Positions 13,758-19,540 of a stretch of 19,540 bases of DNA are shown piece by piece (position 1 is the stretch's first letter; every line of letters begins with the position of its first letter). The notes under the pieces were generated by a model. The model did no database searches. It was not told the DNA's origin and worked only from the letters and a program-made list of their open reading frames with translations. This DNA comes from Clostridia bacterium (GTDB lineage Bacteria; Bacillota; Clostridia; Oscillospirales; Acutalibacteraceae): positions 1 through 19,540 of the forward strand of contig JAILDS010000015.1 in NCBI GenBank assembly GCA_024689165.1, given 5' to 3'. The position numbers and the translations under genes were made by a program.

Positions 13758-15436
13758 AATTCGGCGAAATGCCTTACAAAAGAGTTGACATAGGGGACGT
13801 CGCCGCCCGTTACAGGGCTTTTACGGACGGTGTGAAAAACGCCGGAAGTGCTCAGGAGATACTCGCGATATTCAAAGAGCACGAGGAGCTTACAAAGTCC
13901 GTCGAAACGATGGTGACCCTCGCGCATATCAGAAAGACCATCAACACCGCCGACGAGTTTTACCGCGCCGAGGACGAGTATTACGACGAGAATACGCCTT
14001 ACCTCATCGACGCCATTCACGGCTTCATGGACGCGATGCTTGAAACGCCCTTCAGGCCGGAGCTTGAAAAAAACCTCGGCAGTCTTCTTTTCGTCAACGC
14101 GGAGATATCCTCCAAGGAGTTCAGGCCCGAGATCGTGCCCATGCTCCAGGAGGAAAACAAGCTCATCGCCGATTACGACAACCTTGTCGCGTCAGCACAG
14201 ATACCCTTCAGGGGCGGGGTGTACAACGTCTCGCAGCTGGCGAAGTTCAAACAGGACCCTGACAGGGCCGTGAGAAAAGAGGCTTTCGAGGCGGAAGGCG
14301 GCTTTTACGCCGGCAACAAAGAAAAGCTCGACGCCATCTTCGACTCCCTCGTCAAGGTCAGGACGAAGATCGCGAAGGAGCTCGGATACGATTCGTTTAC
14401 TTCCGTCGGGTACCTCAGGAACACACGGAACTGCTACGGCCCGAAGGACGTCGAGACTTTCCGCGATATGGTCGTCGGCGACTTCGTTCCGGTCGTCTGT
14501 GAGCTCAAAAAAGCCCAGGCTCGGCGTATAGGCGTTTCCGATCTCCGTTTCTGGGACGACGTTTTCCTATTCCCCGACGGCAACCCCGCGCCGAAGGCAG
14601 ACACGGCGGGCAAGCTTGCCGCGGCGAAGGATATGTACGGGAAGATGAGTGCAGTTTCCGGCGAGTTTTTCGACTTCATGCTCGAAAACGACCTTCTTGA
14701 CGTCGACGCGAAGCCGGGCAAGCAGGTCGGCGGCTATTGTACCGAGCTCCCGCTGTACGACAGCCCCTTCATCTTCAGCAATTTCAACGGGACCGCCGGA
14801 GACGTCGAGGTCCTCACGCATGAGGCGGGCCACGCCCTCGCATCGTACGTCGCGAACGCGATCGACGTGTCCGAGCTGAGGTCTCCGACGATGGAGTCCT
14901 GCGAGTGCCATTCCATGAGCATGGAGTTCTTTGCGTGGAAATATCTTGACCTTTTCTACGGCGACGACGCGGGCAGGGCGAAGCTGGCGCACATGTCCGG
15001 CTGCCTGAGCTTCATTCCTTACGGCTGCATGGTCGACGAGTTCCAGCAGCGCTGCTACGACAGCCCGGAGCTGACCCCCGACGAGAGGAACGCGCTCTGG
15101 CTCTCGCTTGAGAAAAAGTACCGTCCCTGGGTCGACTTCGGCGACCTGCCGTTCTATTCCGCAGGCTCGGGATGGCAGAGACAGCTCCATATATTCGAGT
15201 GCCCGTTCTATTACATCGACTACTGCCTCGCCCAGACCGTCGCCCTGATGTTCTGGTCGCTCTCGCAGAAGGACTACGCAGACGCTTTTGAACGCTATTT
15301 CGCGTTTGTCCGCTGCGGCGGGACGAAGACCTTCAAGGAGCTCGTCGCTGCGGCCGGGCTCCCGGATCCGTTTTCTCCCGGCGCGCTTTCCGGCGCGGCG
15401 GAGGAAGCGATGGGATATCTGAAATGCCTTTCCTGA
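13754..15436 (+). CDS. M3-family oligoendopeptidase (PepF-type)
   Basis: The 560-residue zinc metallopeptidase cleaves short oligopeptides in the cytoplasm. The HExxH site is HEAGH (356-360), followed 24 residues later by Glu384 in ECHSMSME, at the position of the third zinc ligand in M3 enzymes. Upstream GGYCTELPLYDSPFIFSNFNGT and downstream FYSAGSGWQRQLHIFECPFYYIDY fit the PepF substrate-pocket blocks. The length is typical for the M3B (oligoendopeptidase F) group. The gene overlaps the pseudouridine synthase by 4 bases and the GH43-like gene by 13 bases. A scavenging role in peptide turnover is likely. Confidence 0.93.
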   Translation: MKFGEMPYKRVDIGDVAARYRAFTDGVKNAGSAQEILAIFKEHEELTKSVETMVTLAHIRKTINTADEFYRAEDEYYDENTPYLIDAIHGFMDAMLETPFRPELEKNLGSLLFVNAEISSKEFRPEIVPMLQEENKLIADYDNLVASAQIPFRGGVYNVSQLAKFKQDPDRAVRKEAFEAEGGFYAGNKEKLDAIFDSLVKVRTKIAKELGYDSFTSVGYLRNTRNCYGPKDVETFRDMVVGDFVPVVCELKKAQARRIGVSDLRFWDDVFLFPDGNPAPKADTAGKLAAAKDMYGKMSAVSGEFFDFMLENDLLDVDAKPGKQVGGYCTELPLYDSPFIFSNFNGTAGDVEVLTHEAGHALASYVANAIDVSELRSPTMESCECHSMSMEFFAWKYLDLFYGDDAGRAKLAHMSGCLSFIPYGCMVDEFQQRCYDSPELTPDERNALWLSLEKKYRPWVDFGDLPFYSAGSGWQRQLHIFECPFYYIDYCLAQTVALMFWSLSQKDYADAFERYFAFVRCGGTKTFKELVAAAGLPDPFSPGALSGAAEEAMGYLKCLS

Positions 15437-16341
15437 GCGTCCATTTCAAAGAAAAAACGACTCCCGACGGCGAACAGGTCCATTTCGCGGTCAGCAGGAA
15501 CGGGCTTGACTGGGAGCAGGTCAACGGAGGCAGACCCGTCCTAACCGCCGAAAAGGGTGAAAAGGGCTGCCGCGATATCGAGATAGTCCGTCTTGCGTCG
15601 GGCGGTTTCGTCATACTCACTACAGATCTCGCGATCGCGCGCCGCGCCGAAAAGGGACCCATCGACTGGAAGTACATCAACTCCCACGGCAGTAAGATGC
15701 TCCGGATGTGGCGGTCCGAAGACCTTGTGCATTTCTCCGATGAGGAGCTGCTGTATTTCGGCCGCGACGACCTCGGCTGCCTCTGGGCGCCGGAGGTGTT
15801 TTACGACGGGGAGGCGGGGGAGTACCTCATCCACTGGGGCTCCACGGCCGCGTCGGACGGCTTCTCGCACATGAGGATCTACGCCTGCAGGACGCGCGAT
15901 TTCCGTTCTTTCACAAAACCCGAAGTTTTCTTTGAAAAAGACACGGAAATTTTGGATTCGCATCTTGTAAAACACGATCAAAAGTATTATCTTTTCTATA
16001 AGGACTCGCGCAGGAGCAAAAACATGCTCTCGACCTGTCCGAAGCTGTACGGGGAATATGTGAACGACCCCGTTTTTGAGGCGTTCACGTCCTCCATGCC
16101 CTCGCCCGGGGCGTATGAGGGGCCCACCACCTTTGTCCTGCCGGACGGGCGTTGGTGCCTGATGCTCGACTTCTTCGGGTGTGAGAAAGAGAAGATGGGC
16201 TACGTTCCGTTCGTCTCCGCCCGACCGGGAGACGTGCGTTTCGCGCGTTCGGAGGAGTTTTCATTCCCGTACGGTTTCAAGCACGGAAAAGTCATAGAGA
16301 TAAGCGAGGAAGAGTATGTCGGATTACAAAATCGAGACTAA
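15424..16341 (+). CDS. GH43-like glycosidase, intracellular
   Basis: The 305-residue protein fits a five-bladed beta-propeller glycosidase of the GH43 type (beta-xylosidase/alpha-arabinofuranosidase group). The N-terminus VHFAVSRNGLDWEQVNGGRP resembles the family's SxDGxxWxxLxxG opening. Three candidate catalytic carboxylates sit in expected blocks: Asp51 (CRDIEIVR, the base), Asp178 (ILDSHLV, the pKa modulator) and Glu222 (YEGPT, the acid), with WAPEV (121-125) between. The usual RDP at the base position is RDI, a small departure. There is no signal peptide, so it should act on imported oligosaccharides. It lies out of frame over the end of pepF (13 bases) and the start of metY (26 bases). 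Substrate is not assignable. Confidence 0.85.
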   Translation: MPFLSVHFKEKTTPDGEQVHFAVSRNGLDWEQVNGGRPVLTAEKGEKGCRDIEIVRLASGGFVILTTDLAIARRAEKGPIDWKYINSHGSKMLRMWRSEDLVHFSDEELLYFGRDDLGCLWAPEVFYDGEAGEYLIHWGSTAASDGFSHMRIYACRTRDFRSFTKPEVFFEKDTEILDSHLVKHDQKYYLFYKDSRRSKNMLSTCPKLYGEYVNDPVFEAFTSSMPSPGAYEGPTTFVLPDGRWCLMLDFFGCEKEKMGYVPFVSARPGDVRFARSEEFSFPYGFKHGKVIEISEEEYVGLQNRD

Positions 16342-17593
16342 GTGCGTCCAGGCGGGCTACACGCCCGGCAACGGCGAGCCGAGACAGGTGCCGATCATCC
16401 AGTCCACCACTTTCAAATATGAGACCAGCGAGGCGATGGGCAAGCTGTTCGACCTTGAGGCGAGCGGCTATTTCTACACGCGCCTGCAGAACCCGACGAA
16501 CGATCACGTCGCCGCGAAGATCGCCGAGCTCGAGGGCGGTACCGCCGGTATACTGACATCCTCCGGACAGGCCGCCAATTTCTTCTCGATATTCAATATC
16601 TGCGAGAACGGAGGCCACCTCGTCTCATCGTCCGAGATCTACGGCGGGACCTTCAACCTTATCTCCGTCACCATGGCGAAAATGGGCATAGAGGCGACGT
16701 TTGTTTCGCCCGACTGCACTCCCGAGGAGCTTGAGGCGGCTTTCAGGCCCAACACGAAGCTCGTCTTCGGCGAGACCATCGCCAACCCCGCGCTCAGCGT
16801 GCTCGATATAGAAAAATTCGCCGAAGCCGCTCACGCTCACGGCGTTCCGCTTATCGTGGACAATACCTTCCCGACGCCGGTCAACTGCCGCCCGATCGAG
16901 TGGGGCGCGGACATAGTCACCCACTCGACGACAAAATACATGGACGGGCACGGCGCAGGCGTCGGAGGCGCTATCGTCGACAGCGGCAGGTTCGACTGGA
17001 TGGCCCACGCGGACAAGTTCCCGGGGCTCTGCACGCCCGACGACTCATATCACGGCATAACCTACGCCGAAAAGTTCGGTATGGGCGGGGCCTTCATCAC
17101 CAAATGCACGGCCCAGCTCATGCGCGACTTCGGCTCCATCCAGTCGCCTCAGAACGCTTTTCTGCTCAATCTCGGTCTTGAGAGCCTTCACGTCAGGATG
17201 CCCAGGCATGTCGAAAACGGCCAGGCTGCGGCGGAGTTCCTTGCCGCTCACCCGAAGGTCAGGCGCGTCATTTACAGCGGCCTGCCCGGCGACAGATATT
17301 ACGAGATCGCGCAGAAATACCTGCCCGACGGCGGCTGCGGCGTATGCTCCTTCGAGCTTGAGGGCGGCCGGGACGCGGCGCAGAAATTCATGAAAAAGCT
17401 CAGGCTCATCGCTATCGAGACCCACGTTGCGGACGCGCGTTCCTGCTGCCTCAACCCCGCCACGTCCACGCACCGCCAGATGACCGACGAGCAGCTCGCC
17501 GCGGCGGGCATACCCGCCGGACTGGTCAGGCTTTCCTGCGGGCTTGAGAATAAAGAGGATCTCATCGCGGACCTTGAGCAGGCGCTTGCCTGA
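16316..17593 (+). CDS. metY: O-acetylhomoserine sulfhydrylase (MetY-type)
   Basis: The 425-residue PLP enzyme of the Cys/Met-metabolism family makes homocysteine from O-acetylhomoserine and sulfide. The PLP lysine is Lys207 in HSTTKYMDGHG. Other hallmarks are TSSGQAA (81-87, phosphate loop), the Tyr-Gly pair at SEIYGGT, VDNTFPTP (181-188) and the C-terminal VRLSCGLENKEDLIADLEQAL. The insertion FPGLCTPDDSYHGITYAE is typical of the longer OAH sulfhydrylases rather than cystathionine gamma-synthase, and 425 residues matches that group. GAGGA (16306-16310) precedes ATG 16316. The 26-base overlap with the GH43-like gene makes it the last gene of the long coupled chain. No SAM riboswitch or T-box precedes it. 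Confidence 0.93.
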   Translation: MSDYKIETKCVQAGYTPGNGEPRQVPIIQSTTFKYETSEAMGKLFDLEASGYFYTRLQNPTNDHVAAKIAELEGGTAGILTSSGQAANFFSIFNICENGGHLVSSSEIYGGTFNLISVTMAKMGIEATFVSPDCTPEELEAAFRPNTKLVFGETIANPALSVLDIEKFAEAAHAHGVPLIVDNTFPTPVNCRPIEWGADIVTHSTTKYMDGHGAGVGGAIVDSGRFDWMAHADKFPGLCTPDDSYHGITYAEKFGMGGAFITKCTAQLMRDFGSIQSPQNAFLLNLGLESLHVRMPRHVENGQAAAEFLAAHPKVRRVIYSGLPGDRYYEIAQKYLPDGGCGVCSFELEGGRDAAQKFMKKLRLIAIETHVADARSCCLNPATSTHRQMTDEQLAAAGIPAGLVRLSCGLENKEDLIADLEQALA

Positions 17594-17672
17594 CCGCCGG
17601 AAGCGGCCTTGTCCTTTTTGCTCAGCAGTTATTCAGTTGCCGGCAAATGACCCGGCAGAACGGAGCGGATAT

Positions 17673-19286
17673 ATGAAATCGGTAAAAAAAGTCTTGTGCG
17701 TCCTTGTCGCCGCGCTCATCGCGTCGGCGGTCCTCGTGCCCGCATGGGCGGATGACGACGTTTCCGCCGTCGAGGAGACGAGCGCTTTTGAGGAAACGAG
17801 CTCCGAAGAGGAAACGACGGACGTTGCCGTCACTGTCGAGCCTGTTGAGGTGTACGCCGTCGACGAGTCTTCCGCCGTCGAATACGTTGCCGACGGCGAG
17901 ACCTTCTCGCTTTATCAGAAAAAGCTCGTGGCGGATCCCGACGGCGACGGCGAAGTGACCGCTTCGGACGCAAGGCTCGTCCTGAGGCTGGCGCTGAGCC
18001 TCGAATCGGCATCGGAACTCGGGATCCCCGCGGAGTGGACGGATATCGACCTCGACGGAGAGGCGACCTCGTCCGACGCGCGGCTCTACCTGCGTTACGC
18101 GATTGGCTTTGACCGTTCGTACGTGAAAGCGGACGGTTCCGTGCCGACCGGCTGGTTCTTTACCTCCGACGGGAAGCGCTCCTATTTCACGAGCGCAGGC
18201 ACGCTTTACGCGGGGATGCTCAATACCGACGAAGGTCTGTTCTATCTCGGCGCCGACGGTTTTGCCGAAACGAGGCTGATCCGTGCGGGCGACGTCTTCT
18301 ACTGCGCCGAAGACGGTTCCTCCTACGACGGTTTCTATACCGAGGACGGTAAGACCTATTATTTCAGGAGCAACGTCGCTGTGATGGGCTTCCAGACCGT
18401 CGATGGCTCGACTTATTACTTCGGGACCGACGGCGTGATGACCACCGGTTTTTGCACGGTCGACGGCTCGACATATTATTTCGGGACGGACGGCAAGATG
18501 CGCGACGGCCTGCGCAAGATCGGCGGGAGCGTCTATTATTTCGGCTCCGACGGTAAAATGAGGACCGGGCTTACCACCATCGAAGGTTTCATCTACCTTT
18601 TCGGCTCCGACGGCAGGGCCAAGACAGGCTGGCAGACCGTCGACGGCGGTAAATACTTCTTCGATGAAAACAACGTCGCCGTCACGGGCTTCGCCGTGAT
18701 CGACGGAAAAGAGTATTACTTCGGCTCCGACGGCAAGGCGGTCACCGGATGGCAGACCATCGACGGGAACGAGTATTATTTCTACGACGACGGCTCGATG
18801 GCCAAGAGCACCACTATCGACGGCATCGAGCTCGACGCGAACGGCTACAAGGTGCTTGACAGCACCGACGCCCTCGCGCAGCAGTTCTCCAGCCGCACGA
18901 ACTACCTGATCATGGTCGACAGGACCGTCCACAAGCTCTATCTGTATGAGGGCTCAAAGGGCAACTGGACCAATAAATTCACGTGGCTGTGCAGCGACGG
19001 CGCGCCTTCTTCGCCTACGACCGAGGGCGAGTTCACGATAAACTACAAGGGCCTGTACTTCATCGCTAAGAAAACGCAGGGCAGGTGCTGGTATTATTCC
19101 TCCTTCAACGGCAATTACCTTATCCACTCCGTGCTGTATTCCGGCGCGTCCGAGCCGATCGAGATATGGGACGGCAGGCTCGGCATGGCTCTTTCCGAGG
19201 GCTGCGTCAGACTCGATATCAACAACGCGAAATGGATATATGACAACTGCCCGATAGGCACGAAGGTCGTCGTATACCACAGCTGA
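17673..19286 (+). CDS. Secreted L,D-transpeptidase with dockerin and choline-binding-type wall repeats
   Basis: The 537-residue protein starts at ATG 17673 with GGAG (17661-17664). An open frame extends upstream but overlaps metY, and the signal peptide begins here. Residues 1-26 are a signal peptide ending AWA. Residues 27-70 are an acidic Glu/Thr/Ser linker. A dockerin-like pair of calcium loops follows (about 86-146: DPDGDGEVTASDARLVLRL and DIDLDGEATSSDARLYLRY). Residues 155-377 hold about eleven 20-residue wall-binding repeats (for example GFQTVDGSTYYFGTDGVMTT). The YkuD L,D-transpeptidase domain spans about 408-535, with catalytic Cys511 in SEGCVRL and His485 in YLIHSVLYSG. YkuD enzymes form 3-3 peptidoglycan crosslinks or attach proteins to stem peptides. 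No terminator or convincing promoter separates it from metY; a weak TGCCGG/CCGGCA hairpin lies at 17638-17657. Confidence 0.92.
   Translation: MKSVKKVLCVLVAALIASAVLVPAWADDDVSAVEETSAFEETSSEEETTDVAVTVEPVEVYAVDESSAVEYVADGETFSLYQKKLVADPDGDGEVTASDARLVLRLALSLESASELGIPAEWTDIDLDGEATSSDARLYLRYAIGFDRSYVKADGSVPTGWFFTSDGKRSYFTSAGTLYAGMLNTDEGLFYLGADGFAETRLIRAGDVFYCAEDGSSYDGFYTEDGKTYYFRSNVAVMGFQTVDGSTYYFGTDGVMTTGFCTVDGSTYYFGTDGKMRDGLRKIGGSVYYFGSDGKMRTGLTTIEGFIYLFGSDGRAKTGWQTVDGGKYFFDENNVAVTGFAVIDGKEYYFGSDGKAVTGWQTIDGNEYYFYDDGSMAKSTTIDGIELDANGYKVLDSTDALAQQFSSRTNYLIMVDRTVHKLYLYEGSKGNWTNKFTWLCSDGAPSSPTTEGEFTINYKGLYFIAKKTQGRCWYYSSFNGNYLIHSVLYSGASEPIEIWDGRLGMALSEGCVRLDINNAKWIYDNCPIGTKVVVYHS
18135..18803 (+). 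repeat. About eleven tandem choline-binding-type (CW_binding) repeats within the L,D-transpeptidase
   Basis: Units of roughly 60 bases encode the pattern (G)-(F/W/L)-x-T-(V/I)-D-G-x-x-Y-Y-F-G-(S/T)-D-G-x-(M/A)-x-T. The central units are most alike and share stretches of identical DNA (for example TCGACGGCTCGAC near 18410 and 18463). The outer units at each end are degenerate. Such repeats form beta-solenoids that bind choline or other wall polymers. Confidence 0.88.
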
Positions 19287-19323
19287 GTCTCTAAACATCG
19301 GTTTTCGAGCCGGCTTGATTTGT

Positions 19324-19370
19324 CATTCGCCGCGGGATGTGATCCTGCGGCGAATGATTGTTTTTGTTTG
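19324..19370 (+). terminator. Strong Rho-independent terminator after the L,D-transpeptidase
   Basis: A 15-bp stem (19324-19338 with 19342-19356) with one G-U pair and a GTG loop is followed by ATTGTTTTTGTTTG. It is the longest perfect-type stem in the window and ends the transcription unit 38 bases after the stop codon. Confidence 0.93.
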
Positions 19371-19405
19371 AAAAATTACATAATATTTAATATCTTGTTA
19401 ACAAC

Positions 19406-19434
19406 TTGAGAACAGAATAGTGTTAATGTATATT
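19406..19434 (+). promoter_or_regulatory. Sigma-A-type promoter of the last gene
   Basis: TTGAGA (19406-19411, 5/6) and TATATT (19429-19434, 5/6) are separated by exactly 17 bp within an AT-rich pocket directly after the terminator. The leader to the ATG at 19501 would be about 60 bases; no riboswitch-like fold is evident in it. Confidence 0.75.
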
Positions 19435-19500
19435 AAATACATAGTTTACGGTTTTGTCAGCGTTGTTCTGCCGACCTGTGAAACGGAACGGAAGGGGAAA

Positions 19501-19540
19501 ATGTCTTTTAAGTCAAAAAGAGCCGTTATCGGTTCTTGTA
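19501..19540 (+). CDS. Start of a gene cut by the window edge, possibly exported
   Basis: ATG 19501 follows GGAAGGGG (19490-19497) and a good promoter. Only 13 codons are visible (MSFKSKRAVIGSC and onward). Four early basic residues before a hydrophobic turn could be the beginning of a signal peptide, but too little is present to identify the product. Confidence 0.6.
   Translation, partial: MSFKSKRAVIGSC

Noticed and set aside
17594..17620. Terminator after metY (CCGC/GCGG followed by CTTTTT)
   Set aside because: The stem is only 4 bp and the T-run is offset by several bases, too weak to call.
17544..17672. Upstream extension of the L,D-transpeptidase frame
   Set aside because: It overlaps the end of metY, and the signal peptide begins only at ATG 17673.
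17622..18932. 436-codon minus-strand ORF opposite the L,D-transpeptidase
   Set aside because: The sense strand encodes a signal peptide, dockerin, wall repeats and YkuD domain. The antisense frame is open only because the repeats are low in antisense stop codons.

Overview
The window is GC-rich, gene-dense bacterial chromosome. Nearly every gene lies on the + strand, with gaps of a few bases or overlapping stop/start codons. Gene content points to a Clostridia-type Firmicute, probably an uncultured gut or rumen Oscillospirales-like lineage. The reasons are dockerin modules on surface proteins, choline-binding-type wall repeats, a monocistronic rpsU, a Xaa-Pro peptidase next to a Bacillus-type efp, and an acidic zinc-ribbon protein of the kind found beside efp in clostridia. 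That placement is an inference from content. I see no rRNA, tRNA, CRISPR array or mobile element.

Layout: (1) 1-365 is the 3' end of a surface protein with a repeated Thr-Pro-Glu linker and a C-terminal dockerin, closed by a clear terminator. (2) From a sigma-A-like promoter at 450-478 runs a possible operon to 7490: a secreted protein with three PPC-like repeats, a cytoplasmic Gfo/Idh/MocA (GH109-like) oxidoreductase, an RlmB/TrmH-type rRNA methyltransferase, a large unusual membrane protein, and a YfcE-type phosphodiesterase. (3) 7491-8160 holds two small independent units: an isolated 40-residue ORF with its own strong RBS and terminator, and rpsU with a near-consensus promoter and terminator. 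(4) 8216-17593 is a long chain of housekeeping genes: M24 aminopeptidase, efp (own promoter), acidic zinc-ribbon protein, trpS, rsmD, coaD, coiled-coil protein, RsuA-family pseudouridine synthase, M3 oligoendopeptidase, intracellular GH43-like glycosidase, and O-acetylhomoserine sulfhydrylase. Most junctions from trpS to metY overlap (ATGA or TGATG), which implies translational coupling. (5) 17673-19286 encodes an exported L,D-transpeptidase with a dockerin and about eleven wall-binding repeats, followed by a strong terminator. A new promoter then drives a gene that runs off the window.

The most unusual gene is at 4433-7018. Its membrane layout (4+2+2 helices) and residue spacing match a P1B-type metal-transporting P-type ATPase, but the phosphorylation motif, actuator motif and hinge motif are all degraded. 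It also carries about 295 residues of charged, probably disordered N-terminus. I read it as a P-type ATPase pseudoenzyme. The second candidate for something undescribed is the 40-residue acidic, amphipathic peptide at 7635-7757.
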